Shown here: positions 1-7,519 of the stretch, piece after piece
Position numbering within the stretch: position 1 is the stretch's first letter
Layout of the letters: each line of letters begins with the position of its first letter
NCBI RefSeq assembly: GCF_024259865.1
Contig: NZ_JAKUDN010000002.1
Span: forward strand, 323,591 to 387,590
Direction of reading: 5' to 3'
Length of the DNA: 64,000 nucleotides
From: Candidatus Synchoanobacter obligatus
Lineage (GTDB): Bacteria; Pseudomonadota; Gammaproteobacteria; Comchoanobacterales; Comchoanobacteraceae
Position numbers and translations under genes: made by a program
The notes under the pieces: generated by a model
Database searches by the model: none
Told to the model about the DNA's origin: nothing
Seen by the model: only the letters and a program-made list of their open reading frames with translations

Positions 1-1398
1 TGACATGGTGCTGACAGAATTAAGCCAACCATCACTATCCTTCAGTCGCCAGTCACTCGCGTCTTGCAGAGTGGTTAGGTCGCCATTGCTTTGCAATGCT
101 GCCATCTCTCCTAATACGTCAATGGTGGATGATTTTGAGAGCAGGCTTTGTTGTGCTTGGAGTAAAGAGGCTTTGCGAAGTAAATTGAAGTTTGGTTCAA
201 TGTCTTTTCTTGCTGCCAAGACAGCATCAAGCATCGCTTTAGAGGCAAAAACATATTTTGTAAGGTCAGGTCCTGTTTGTACACTTTGAATAAAGTTTTC
301 GGCCGCTGCACCATCAGCAGGGTAATTGAAAGCATAGTATTTTCCTGCAATTAACACCCAGTGTTGACCTTCGGCAAACCAGTTGTCTACGTTTCCGTCC
401 ATAAAGGGTATACCAGGTGCTAATGGACTTGATACGGTCTCTAATCCTGCAATACTATCGATCAATGCTTGTGTTTGTAGATCGGGTGGTGTGTTAGTAG
501 CTCCGACTGCTTCAGCATTACAGTCGGTGTACAAGCATTTAAAAGATGTTTCAGTACTCTTAAGAGTGTCCAAGAAACTTTTTGCGATCAAGGCTTGTAT
601 AGGTTTGATGATTCCTGATAGGTCGCGCATTTGTCCAATGTTATCTTCATTGATTGTGACAGGAAGTTCGTTGATAGCATTATTGGCTTTTTCTAACATA
701 GCGCCAGCATCGTTCGTGATCGCTACTATTTTATTTTTAAGACTTTGGATACCTTCATAGTCACACTTTGGCTTGTCACATGCCTGTAATGTTGTCTTAG
801 ATTTTTCCAAAGCCTTGGCTGCAGTATCTATATAGACAAACGCAGGAGGATTTGGTGAGCTGGGCATTCTATCATCGCTATATGCAATGCAACTATTGAC
901 TTTTTGTTCTAGAATATAAGCATTGCGATAGGTTTCAATGTAAGCGGGTCTGTTAGTGTTAAGGAAGCTAAAAATTTTAGTGAGTGAATCCGCGTCAATG
1001 TCACTGCCGAGGGTTCTTTGGGCTGTAAAAAGTATTTTAGCTAGGTTTACGGTGAGTTCCTCCTCCATGGGCCTGGCTACAATGGCATCAAGAAGCACCT
1101 GGACTTTTAGGATATTGGCTATTGGCCCGTCACTTTTATATTGTGAAGCACCGGACCAGTAGTGAGAGATACCCGTTGCACCTGCGGTTGAAGGGGGGTA
1201 TGCCACTTTGCCAACTTTGTCTGCTTTTTCGCTTGTCTCCCCATAGATTATACCACTATCTCCTGGGTTATTGTCATCAGACAATGCTTGCAATATTTCA
1301 CCGAGACACTCGTTTGCAGTACCGCAATCAGAGGCTGTAGGAAGAGGCGCTAAAAAAAGTAAGGGTAGTATTAAAGAAAGCGTTTTTTGTGATGGCAT
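1..1398 (-). CDS. icmX: IcmX-like Dot/Icm secreted protein (partial, runs off the left edge)
   Basis: An open frame of 466 codons starts with ATG at 1398 and reaches base 1 without a stop, so the C-terminus is missing. I read it codon by codon and found no in-frame stop. The start follows an AAGGAGGG-type ribosome binding site. The N-terminus is a typical signal peptide (MPSQKTLSLILPLLFLAPLP, then a Cys soon after), and the rest is hydrophilic with scattered cysteines, as expected of a periplasmic or secreted protein. In Legionella, IcmX is a periplasmic Dot/Icm component encoded directly after icmW. Here it also lies downstream of icmW, with one small secreted gene between them. The IcmX name rests mainly on this gene order, signal peptide and size; I did not recognise a diagnostic motif. 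It could be an unrelated secreted protein. Confidence 0.6.
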   Translation of the reverse strand, partial: MPSQKTLSLILPLLFLAPLPTASDCGTANECLGEILQALSDDNNPGDSGIIYGETSEKADKVGKVAYPPSTAGATGISHYWSGASQYKSDGPIANILKVQVLLDAIVARPMEEELTVNLAKILFTAQRTLGSDIDADSLTKIFSFLNTNRPAYIETYRNAYILEQKVNSCIAYSDDRMPSSPNPPAFVYIDTAAKALEKSKTTLQACDKPKCDYEGIQSLKNKIVAITNDAGAMLEKANNAINELPVTINEDNIGQMRDLSGIIKPIQALIAKSFLDTLKSTETSFKCLYTDCNAEAVGATNTPPDLQTQALIDSIAGLETVSSPLAPGIPFMDGNVDNWFAEGQHWVLIAGKYYAFNYPADGAAAENFIQSVQTGPDLTKYVFASKAMLDAVLAARKDIEPNFNLLRKASLLQAQQSLLSKSSTIDVLGEMAALQSNGDLTTLQDASDWRLKDSDGWLNSVSTMS

Positions 1399-1401
1399 GG
1401 G

Positions 1402-1752
1402 TTAGCCCTCCTTTTGAGGGGTGCTGTAAGCACCAGGGGTATAGGGTTTGAATGTGAGGTCAGTGGTTTGTTGGTAAGACGCTTTTCTTTTAGGGGCGCG
1501 TTTTTTTCTTGATTTTGCTGAGCTATCAAAGATAACGGTAGAAGGCGTTTCAGAGGCGTTCGCGGTTTCTTTCTGAGAGGGTGTTTGAGAGTCAACTTGC
1601 AGGCTAAATTTTTGGCACATGGCTTTTTTTTGAGAGGAACTTTGGTTGGTCACCTGGCCACAAATAGTTTGGTAGCGTTCCTGGCTCATGGCAAAAGGGT
1701 ATATGGCGATCAATAGCAGTGCTAAGTGGGTCATTGAGTATCTAAGCTTCAT
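1402..1752 (-). CDS. Small secreted protein of unknown function between icmW and icmX
   Basis: I do not recognise this 116-residue protein. It starts at ATG 1752, overlapping the end of icmW by 11 nt, and ends 3 nt before the icmX start, so the three genes are surely co-transcribed and probably translationally coupled. Residues about 1-23 (MKLRYSMTHLALLLIAIYPF) form a signal peptide. The mature part has two cysteines about 14 residues apart (ICGQV, AMCQKF), a Ser/Thr/Gln-rich middle, a very basic patch (KSRKKRAPKRK) near residue 82, and a Pro/Tyr-containing tail. No membrane segment follows the signal peptide, so a periplasmic location is inferred. Legionella has no gene between icmW and icmX, so this may be a lineage-specific accessory of the secretion system, perhaps a partner of IcmX. 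That role is inferred from position only. Confidence 0.7.
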   Translation of the reverse strand: MKLRYSMTHLALLLIAIYPFAMSQERYQTICGQVTNQSSSQKKAMCQKFSLQVDSQTPSQKETANASETPSTVIFDSSAKSRKKRAPKRKASYQQTTDLTFKPYTPGAYSTPQKEG

Positions 1753-2179
1753 AAAGTTTCTGTACTAACTGGATTCGTTGGGGAGAGAGAATGCGCTCAA
1801 TGATTCTCATGCGTTCAAAAATAAGGTTACGTTGCAGGAAGATATAGCAAGATTCGTCTTCAGAGGCACTTTGTTCGGCAGCTTTGATCATTTTGGTTGC
1901 AAGGCCAGGTGCTGCAGTATCCGATAATTGCATGACACGAAGCTTTTGACTTAAATGCAGTAATGCACAGGTAGACACCAGATGCTTGGGGTCAAGGTTA
2001 GAAGACTCGGTGATTTTATCAATCAATCCTTCGAGTTTACCCAGAGCCTCATTAACAGAAGAATCGTCTTTTGTTACCCAGCTTTCTGTGTTTTCAATGA
2101 AATCAATGATGTGATAAATAGACCCACCCATGAATTCACGCCAGAATTGCTGAGAAGCTTCATGACTTAGCTTGTTCAT
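1742..2179 (-). CDS. icmW: IcmW, type IVB secretion adaptor
   Basis: This small acidic cytoplasmic protein resembles Legionella IcmW, which pairs with IcmS to present effectors to the DotL coupling complex. The N-terminus reads MNKLSHEASQQFW, close to the Legionella start MPDLSHEAS, and the C-terminal part (LQRNLIFERMRIIERIL) fits the conserved helical end of the family. At about 145 residues it matches the family length of roughly 150. Two ATGs are possible: 2185 and 2179. An AAGGA motif at 2189-2193 lies only 3 nt from the first but 9 nt from the second, and the family N-terminus also fits the second, so 2179 is preferred. It heads a minus-strand operon with the small secreted protein and icmX. 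In Legionella, icmW-icmX sits back to back with icmV-dotA; here icmV-dotA is 24 kb away. Confidence 0.88.
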   Translation of the reverse strand: MNKLSHEASQQFWREFMGGSIYHIIDFIENTESWVTKDDSSVNEALGKLEGLIDKITESSNLDPKHLVSTCALLHLSQKLRVMQLSDTAAPGLATKMIKAAEQSASEDESCYIFLQRNLIFERMRIIERILSPQRIQLVQKLYEA

Positions 2180-2243
2180 CGCCATATGTCCTTAAATCGT
2201 ACCTTTGTTATTTTAGCGGATTGAATGCGACTTTTCTATAGGA

Positions 2244-2822
2244 TTATATGTTTTTTTTCCAGATGACAGAATCAATAGGGGTGTTTGATACGGCAGCAAA
2301 GCTAGGGTTGGATGAATAATAATGATCGTAGCCTTCTTGTTTTAGGCGTTGAAGGATGTTGGTTTTAAGGGTGCTCATAAAAGGGTTTTGGGTGCATTTG
2401 TAGTAAGATTCAGCAAGAGACCAGTGCTGCATAAGCATCTCTATAGAAGTGTCTTGGGGCAGCTGGCACTTTTGAATTAGCGTATCAGGGGACTTTGGGG
2501 GGCTGATTTGTAGGTCAATGCCAAGTTGTGAGGCTTTGATGATGCCCACCAGCCAAATATTTTGGCTATGAGACAAGCTAATGCTGTAATCACTCTCTAT
2601 TAGGGGTTTGCCTTCGGGGCTATAAAGCAAAGCAGTAGGGGCGATGTTATAGACGCTTAGCAAATCTCGGAGTAGATAACGTGTTTGTTGGTACAAGATG
2701 CGGTTTTTTGTATTGAGTCGTGAGAGTTTGTCCGCTTCATAGGGTGTTAGCAGATAGGTTTTGTGGTGAGGTAATTGTTGTAAGTCAAACTGATGAACAA
2801 TGAGGGGATTGGATGGTGGCAT
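2244..2822 (-). CDS. 4'-phosphopantetheinyl transferase (Sfp/AcpT type)
   Basis: This protein of 192 residues belongs to the Sfp-type phosphopantetheinyl transferases, which move the phosphopantetheine arm of coenzyme A onto a serine of acyl or peptidyl carrier proteins. The family signatures are visible: the conserved pocket SISLSHSQN near residue 80, the magnesium-binding GIDLQ near residue 98, and the WSLAESYYKCTQN block near residues 132-144, equivalent to the W-x-x-K-E-x-x-x-K motif (the KE pair reads AE here, with Glu kept). It is on the short side for the family, and the C-terminus ends soon after the core. It is divergent from ssb; a perfect TATAAT lies on the minus strand at 2851-2846 upstream of the start, without an obvious -35. 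Which carrier protein it serves cannot be told. Confidence 0.82.
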   Translation of the reverse strand: MPPSNPLIVHQFDLQQLPHHKTYLLTPYEADKLSRLNTKNRILYQQTRYLLRDLLSVYNIAPTALLYSPEGKPLIESDYSISLSHSQNIWLVGIIKASQLGIDLQISPPKSPDTLIQKCQLPQDTSIEMLMQHWSLAESYYKCTQNPFMSTLKTNILQRLKQEGYDHYYSSNPSFAAVSNTPIDSVIWKKNI

Positions 2823-2905
2823 ATCATGAATAAAATTTTAAATACATTATAGCGTAACTCAAGAACAAATGATACAGTGGGCTTAAGTTACATAAAGGGG
2901 AAAAC

Positions 2906-3334
2906 ATGAGTCGTGGTTTAAATAAAGCAATGATAATAGGAAACGTAGGGCAAGACCCTGAAATCAGGTATCTACCAAATGAGAGTGCGGTGGTAACTTT
3001 GAGTGTGGCAACATCAGAGAGCTGGAAGGACAAGCAGACAGGTCAAATGCAAGATCGTGTAGAGTGGCACCGTGTGGTTATTTTTGGAAAGCTAGCAGAA
3101 ATTGCTGGGAAATATGTTCGCAAAGGCTCTAAGTTGTATTTAGAAGGTAGCATCCGTACCAGGAAGTGGGCAGATAACCAAGGGAATGATCGTTACACAA
3201 CTGAGATTGTTGCGAATGAAATGCAAATGTTAGACTCACGTGGTGAGGCTGGTGCTGCTCCAACAATGCCAACAGAGCGTCCAGCATCAGAACCTGCAGC
3301 AGCGAGCAATATTGAGGATGATATCCCGTTTTAA
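2906..3334 (+). CDS. ssb: Single-stranded DNA-binding protein
   Basis: SSB coats single-stranded DNA during replication, recombination and repair and recruits partner proteins through its C-terminal tip. The 142-residue product starts [20 protein letters not shown], the classic OB-fold opening, continues with [19 protein letters not shown] and [16 protein letters not shown], and ends in the acidic tip EDDIPF, all as in gammaproteobacterial SSB. The variable linker (residues about 113-135) is short and Ala/Pro/Glu-rich, making the protein shorter than the 178 residues of E. coli SSB. The ATG at 2906 is preceded by AAAGGGG at a good distance. acnA follows after 17 nt, so the two may share a transcript. 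Confidence 0.96.
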   Translation: MSRGLNKAMIIGNVGQDPEIRYLPNESAVVTLSVATSESWKDKQTGQMQDRVEWHRVVIFGKLAEIAGKYVRKGSKLYLEGSIRTRKWADNQGNDRYTTEIVANEMQMLDSRGEAGAAPTMPTERPASEPAAASNIEDDIPF

Positions 3335-3351
3335 TCATTAGGAGGATTGTG

Positions 3352-5910
3352 GTGGATCAAGGATCGACACTCACGTACCAGGGAAAATCTTATCATATTG
3401 TAGACAGTACCAGTATTCCTTATTGGCGGCAGCTGCCTTACTGTTTACGGATATTGTTAGAGAATGTGTTGAGGAATGATCCGCACAATCACCAGAAGTG
3501 GGTTGAGACCTTTCAGCAGTGGTTGGAAGGTCAGCACCCTGAAACAGCCTTTTATCCTGCCAGGGTCTTGATGCAGGATTTAACGGGTGTCCCTGCGTTG
3601 GTTGATTTAACTGCTATGCGTGATGCCATGAAGGATTTAGGTGGTGATCCTGCTGCGATTAATCCACGGTGTCAGGTGGATTTGGTCATAGATCATTCTG
3701 TAACGGTAGATTTTGCTAAAGATGCCGCATCCTTTGAGAAAAATGTGGCGCTTGAGGTTCAAAAGAATACCGAGCGTTATGAGTTATTAAAATGGGCGCA
3801 AGGTGCGTTTGAGAATGTCCGTATTGTGCCACCGGGTAAAGGGATCTGTCATCAGGTGAATCTTGAGTATTTGGCCAGTTTGGTGATGGAAAAGGATGGG
3901 TATCTTTTTCCGGATACATTGGTGGGTTTAGACAGTCATACCACCATGATCAATGGTTTGGGAATATTGGGCTGGGGTGTTGGTGGTATTGAGGCAGAAG
4001 CAGCAATGCTGGGACAGCCGGTAAGTTTGAAGCTTCCCAAAGTTATTGGTGTTTATTTGAGCGGTCGATTAAAGCCAGGAGTCACTGCAACTGATCTGGT
4101 ATTGCACATGACGCAATACTTAAGGACACATGGTGTTGTTGGGCAATTTGTAGAGTTTGTTGGTCCGGGAGCGAGTGCATTGTCCTTGGCAGAGCGGGCG
4201 ACAGTAGCCAATATGGCGCCTGAGTTCGGTGCCACATGTGCATTTTTCCCAGCTGATGATGCCACGTTGGATTATTTGGCATTAACGGGGCGTGATCAAG
4301 CATTGATTGCTCGCAGTAGGGCTTATTCTGAGAAGATGTCTTTGATGTGGGATAAAGACGAAGTGATTGAGTATTCTGAGCTAATAGAGTTTCATTTACA
4401 CGATGTTGAGCCTTGTATTGCCGGTCCTAAGCGTCCTGAGCAAAGGCTGCCATTGGTTGATGTGAAGCCGTCACTGGCAACGTTAGCGTACGACAAAAAT
4501 CGCTTGAGTGATGCTTCTGTGGTGATTGCTGCAATCACCAGTTGTACCAATACGTCAAATCCTTCGGTATTGATTGCGGCAGGTTTGTTGGCACAAAATG
4601 CGGTTGCAAAAGGGCTTGCTGTGCCAGAATGGGTCAAAACGTCTTTTGCGCCAGGGTCAAGGGTCGTGATTGATTACTTAAAGCAGCTTGGTTTGATGGA
4701 AGATTTAGAGGCGTTGGGTTTTTATTTGGTTGGTTTTGGATGCACAACATGTATTGGGAATTCAGGTCCACTGGACCCTAAAGTTGCAGAGTATATTGAA
4801 AAACATGATCTTAAGGTTGGTGCTGTACTGTCAGGTAATAGAAACTTTGAGGGGCGTGTGCATCCGCAGACGCAGTATAATTATTTGGCGTCACCGCCGT
4901 TGGTTGTTGCCTATGCCCTGGCGGGAACTGTGGCCATTGATTTTGATCAAGAGCCGCTTGGAGAGTATGAAGGGCGTCCGGTTTATTTAAAAGACATTTG
5001 GCCGGATGACGCAGCGATTCAGTCGGCAGTGAAAACGGTTACCTCCCAAATGTTTGCAAAGGAATACCAAGGGATTTTTGAAGGAACTGTTGATTGGGAG
5101 CGTATCCAAACAAAAGCTGGCACGCAGTTTCATTGGCAAGATGTATCAACGTATATACGACAGCCAAACTTTTTTCAGGGGATTTCAGCACAGCCGGGTC
5201 AGCTTGAAGACATTGTTGATGCCAGGGTGTTGGCTGTCTTTGGAGATAGTGTGACGACGGATCATATTTCTCCTGCGGGTATGATTGCGCCTGAGAGTGC
5301 TGCAGCAGAATATTTGTATCAAAAGGGGGTGGCAAAAGACGGGTTGCATTCATATGGTGCCAGGCGGGGAAATGCTGATGTTATGGTTCGAGGAACGTTT
5401 GCGAATATCCGTATTAAAAACTTAGTAAGTGATCGAGAGGGTGGTTTTAGTAGGCATTATCCCAGTGGTGAAGTAGGTTATATCTATGATGTGGCCATGA
5501 ACTATATTGCGGATAGTTGTCCAACGGTCGTATTTGCTGGAAAGTTTTATGGGACGGGATCATCACGAGACTGGGCTGCAAAAGGTACCAAGTTGCTGGG
5601 TGTAAAGGCTGTGATTGCAGAAAGCTTTGAGAGAATTCATCGCTCCAATCTTATTGGAATGGGGGTTCTGCCATGTGTTTTGATTGATCATCAGGTTGCC
5701 AAGCTGGGCTTAAAGGGGGATGAATTGGTCTCGATTGCGGGTATTGGTGATATTGAGAAGCCAAAGCAAGAGCTGGTGTTGAAAATTGTCTCAGATCATG
5801 AAGAAAGGTTGTTGCCTATTAGGGTTGAAATTGATACGGCCAATGAATTACAATATTTTAAGCATGGTGGTATTCTATCTTATATGCTTCGCAGCTTTAT
5901 TGGGAAATAA
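3352..5910 (+). CDS. acnA: Aconitate hydratase A
   Basis: Aconitase interconverts citrate and isocitrate in the citric acid cycle using a [4Fe-4S] cluster. The cluster cysteines are visible in AITSCTNTSNPS (near residue 395) and GFGCTTCIGNSG (near residue 463), and the swivelling C-terminal domain carries GDSVTTDHISPAG and GTGSSRDWAAKG. The layout is that of the AcnA/IRP1 class rather than AcnB. At about 852 residues it is somewhat shorter than the roughly 890 usual for AcnA. Two adjacent GTG codons (3349 and 3352) can start translation; AGGAGG at 3340-3345 gives a 6-nt spacing to 3352, which is preferred. It follows ssb by 17 nt, an unusual pairing with no evident functional link. Confidence 0.95.
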   Translation: MDQGSTLTYQGKSYHIVDSTSIPYWRQLPYCLRILLENVLRNDPHNHQKWVETFQQWLEGQHPETAFYPARVLMQDLTGVPALVDLTAMRDAMKDLGGDPAAINPRCQVDLVIDHSVTVDFAKDAASFEKNVALEVQKNTERYELLKWAQGAFENVRIVPPGKGICHQVNLEYLASLVMEKDGYLFPDTLVGLDSHTTMINGLGILGWGVGGIEAEAAMLGQPVSLKLPKVIGVYLSGRLKPGVTATDLVLHMTQYLRTHGVVGQFVEFVGPGASALSLAERATVANMAPEFGATCAFFPADDATLDYLALTGRDQALIARSRAYSEKMSLMWDKDEVIEYSELIEFHLHDVEPCIAGPKRPEQRLPLVDVKPSLATLAYDKNRLSDASVVIAAITSCTNTSNPSVLIAAGLLAQNAVAKGLAVPEWVKTSFAPGSRVVIDYLKQLGLMEDLEALGFYLVGFGCTTCIGNSGPLDPKVAEYIEKHDLKVGAVLSGNRNFEGRVHPQTQYNYLASPPLVVAYALAGTVAIDFDQEPLGEYEGRPVYLKDIWPDDAAIQSAVKTVTSQMFAKEYQGIFEGTVDWERIQTKAGTQFHWQDVSTYIRQPNFFQGISAQPGQLEDIVDARVLAVFGDSVTTDHISPAGMIAPESAAAEYLYQKGVAKDGLHSYGARRGNADVMVRGTFANIRIKNLVSDREGGFSRHYPSGEVGYIYDVAMNYIADSCPTVVFAGKFYGTGSSRDWAAKGTKLLGVKAVIAESFERIHRSNLIGMGVLPCVLIDHQVAKLGLKGDELVSIAGIGDIEKPKQELVLKIVSDHEERLLPIRVEIDTANELQYFKHGGILSYMLRSFIGK

Positions 5911-5913
5911 GTG

Positions 5914-5942
5914 TTGATTTTCATCTGTTTTTAGATTAAAAT
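5914..5942 (+). promoter_or_regulatory. Putative sigma-70 promoter for the small membrane-protein gene at 5971
   Basis: TTGATT (5914-5919) and TAAAAT (5937-5942) are separated by 17 nt in the acnA-5971 gap, giving a predicted start near 5949 and a leader of about 20 nt. The same stretch can form a weak GATTTT/AAAATC stem that might act as an acnA terminator. The call is by eye. Confidence 0.4.
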
Positions 5943-5970
5943 CTTGGCTGATTAAGATAGGTAAGTACAC

Positions 5971-6339
5971 ATGAATAAAAAACTCACAATCGCTCACGAA
6001 AACTTTTTGAGTGCCATATTTATTACTGTTGCAGGTGGCGTTTTATTGCCGATGTACCCTGTGTCTAAGACAATTTTTCCTGCTGTTTTAGGAGTGTTGT
6101 TGTTTCTGGGAAGCATGTTGTCATCGCTTTTGTTGACTGGCTGGAGTCAAACTAAAAATAAGGCGGTGCGCTCATTTTTGGATATAGCATTCTTCGCTGG
6201 ATATTTTTCTTTTGGTAGCTTTGCTGGCCCTTTGCTTGCGAATGTAACGATTGAGTCATTTGGACTATTGTTTGCTTCGACATTTTTGATCATGTTTGCT
6301 TCGACATTTTTGATCATGTTTTACCTTCAAAGTCGGTAA
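5971..6339 (+). CDS. Small multi-pass membrane protein, unknown
   Basis: I do not recognise this 122-residue protein. It has about four hydrophobic segments: residues about 14-30, 35-56, 70-88 and 96-118. It lacks a cleavable signal, so it is likely an inner-membrane protein. The ATG at 5971 is preceded by ATAGGTAAG, an acceptable ribosome binding site, and a sigma-70-like promoter lies just upstream, so it appears to be expressed alone. The last membrane segment contains an exact in-frame duplication of eight residues (FASTFLIM twice), caused by a 24-bp tandem repeat at 6271-6318; without it the segment would be a normal single span. It opens a small accessory patch (5971-7386) between acnA and the M16 peptidases in which nothing has a recognisable housekeeping role. 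Confidence 0.65.
   Translation: MNKKLTIAHENFLSAIFITVAGGVLLPMYPVSKTIFPAVLGVLLFLGSMLSSLLLTGWSQTKNKAVRSFLDIAFFAGYFSFGSFAGPLLANVTIESFGLLFASTFLIMFASTFLIMFYLQSR
6271..6318 (+). repeat. Perfect 24-bp tandem duplication inside the 5971 membrane-protein gene
   Basis: The unit TTTGCTTCGACATTTTTGAT plus CATG occurs at 6271-6294 and again at 6295-6318 without a mismatch. Being 24 bp, it adds eight residues in frame to the last membrane segment. The perfect identity suggests a recent slippage event. Confidence 0.95.
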
Positions 6340-6413
6340 TATCAGTCTATAATAAACATGGGCAGTCATTTTGTTTGTCATGTTTGTTGAGGGTTAATCC
6401 CGATTCAAGCTTA

Positions 6414-6446
6414 AAAGGCTGGTTACAAAGGTTGTAGCTAGCCTTT
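6414..6446. terminator. Possible hairpin between convergent small genes
   Basis: AAAGGCT (6414-6420) pairs with AGCCTTT (6440-6446) across a 19-nt loop, followed on the plus strand by a T-rich stretch at 6451-6455. It lies between the plus-strand gene ending at 6339 and the minus-strand small ORF ending at 6470, so it could terminate transcription. The stem is short and the call is weak. Nothing else is seen in 6340-6469. Confidence 0.25.
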
Positions 6447-6469
6447 ATGGTTTTTAGAGGCTTTGGGCC

Positions 6470-6619
6470 TCATGTTTTTTTATAGAGGGGCTTCTTGGCT
6501 CTCAATAAGTCCTTTGCTCGATCCAGAAGCGCTTCTTGTGCTACGAGACTATGCTGCCGTGGTTTGGCCTCAAATATCCTGACTCCAGTGCCTTTTAAGT
6601 CACTCTTGATCGTCTTCAT
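6470..6619 (-). CDS. Possible 49-residue small protein, unknown
   Basis: A short reading frame begins at ATG 6619 and stops at 6470, giving a basic, helical-looking 49-residue peptide (MKTIKSDLKGTGVRIFEAKP at the start, KKPLYKKT at the end). It begins 11 nt after the stop of the 79-residue gene upstream and reads in the same direction, which is the main reason to consider it. There is no convincing ribosome binding site before the ATG, and nothing in the sequence identifies a function. It may be a remnant of a longer gene or a chance frame. Confidence 0.35.
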   Translation of the reverse strand: MKTIKSDLKGTGVRIFEAKPRQHSLVAQEALLDRAKDLLRAKKPLYKKT

Positions 6620-6630
6620 GCTATTTTTGA

Positions 6631-6870
6631 TTAGCGACTAGTATCGTTCCCGTCAACTGTTGTCTCAAGAACAGATTTTGCTGAGTATGCTGTTGTATCA
6701 GCCCACTCAAGCAATTCCATAACAGGAGCTAAAGCATCTTTTTGAATCAGTGTATGTAAAACCCATGCAATATTTTCACAGATAGTGTGTGCAGAATCAT
6801 CATCGGGATTTTCTGATGCTGTCGCTAAAAATCCTCTGAATGCTTCAGGCGTTATTTCTCCTTTAGCCAT
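6631..6870 (-). CDS. Small acidic protein of 79 residues, unknown
   Basis: I do not recognise this protein. The ATG at 6870 follows a good AGGGAG ribosome binding site, which supports a real gene. The product (MAKGEITPEAFRGFLATASE at the start) is acidic, predicted mostly helical, without membrane segments or signal peptide, so it is probably cytoplasmic or an exported effector-like protein. It lies 40 nt downstream of the frameshifted leucine-rich-repeat gene on the same strand and could be its operon partner. Nothing shows its role; the neighbourhood suggests accessory rather than core function. Confidence 0.55.
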   Translation of the reverse strand: MAKGEITPEAFRGFLATASENPDDDSAHTICENIAWVLHTLIQKDALAPVMELLEWADTTAYSAKSVLETTVDGNDTSR

Positions 6871-6910
6871 GTGCTCCCTAATTTGTTGCAGTCGTCTGCG
6901 TCATCATGCA

Positions 6911-7386
6911 TCAGTGCGCTTGTGACGCTGTCATTAAGGGGGCAGATTCTGTGGCAGTAGTTGGTGATTTGGTATCACCACCGCTGACTGGTTGTGTGGC
7001 AACTTCCGTGCTACTATAGTCTCCTTCTTCTGATTCACCCCCGCTATCTGGTGTGGCAGCGCCACCGAGAGATTCTTTGCTAGTCTGATTTTTAAAAAGA
7101 TGCTCCCATTCTCTTAGGTATTGTTCTACTTCCTTTGTTAGATGATAATCGCTAAATGCTTGGGGGTTAATGCTTGGGGGTTAATGCTTGGTCCGCTTTG
7201 GGGGAGCTCGATTTCTTGGAGACCGGAACAGCCATCAAAGGCTTTTGCGTCTAGCATCTTGCCCCCCTTCTTCAACGATAATTTTCCTGATAATATCAGG
7301 GTGATGGTTGACAGCTTTTGTACGTCTTCATTTTTCACTACCTCCGTCGCCGACGTAATGATTGGTGTTGTGTTTTCTATTCTCAT
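6911..7386 (-). pseudogene. BspA-type leucine-rich-repeat protein gene, frameshifted by a 14-bp tandem duplication
   Basis: Translation from ATG 7386 gives MRIENTTPIITSATEVVKNE and then one BspA-type leucine-rich repeat (LDAKAFDGCSGLQEIELPQS, residues about 45-64), but the frame stops at 7138 after 82 residues. The break is caused by a 14-bp tandem duplication at 7156-7183. Removing one copy restores a continuous 153-codon frame to the TGA at 6911, with a charged helix (KEVEQYLREWEHLFKNQ) and a Ser/Thr/Gly/Glu-rich tail ending in TASQAH. I checked that this tail frame has no other stop. BspA-type repeats are common in surface proteins and in proteins of host-associated microbes; this one has a single recognisable repeat. 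No ribosome binding site is evident at 7386. It may be a pseudogene or a slippage-switched gene. Confidence 0.6.
7156..7191 (+). repeat. 14-bp tandem repeat, about 2.6 copies
   Basis: ATGCTTGGGGGTTA occurs at 7156-7169 and 7170-7183, followed by the first eight bases again at 7184-7191. Because 14 is not a multiple of three, each gain or loss of a unit shifts the frame of the minus-strand leucine-rich-repeat gene that it lies in. Confidence 0.95.
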
Positions 7387-7465
7387 AGATATGTCTTATA
7401 TTGTTGGTTTTGAAGTTATAATGCATCATTTAAGTTTGGCATATTTTTTTATCGATGGGCATGTC

Positions 7466-7494
7466 TTGCGGGGTACATTTCATCGTGGTATGAT
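7466..7494 (+). promoter_or_regulatory. Putative sigma-70 promoter of the M16 peptidase operon
   Basis: TTGCGG (7466-7471) and TATGAT (7489-7494) are separated by exactly 17 nt. The predicted transcription start near 7501 lies upstream of the ATG at 7520 and downstream of other in-frame starts, which supports the choice of 7520. Confidence 0.5.
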
Positions 7495-7519
7495 CAATTT
7501 GATTAATTTAGAGAAGAAG

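Noticed and set aside
1371-1595. Minus-strand frame over the icmX start
   Set aside because: It is in a different frame from both icmX and the small secreted protein, which have better starts and signal peptides.
7142-7519. Long N-terminal extension of the M16 peptidase gene
   Set aside because: The frame is open but lies over the minus-strand repeat gene, has no M16 sequence, and a good promoter sits downstream at 7466-7494.
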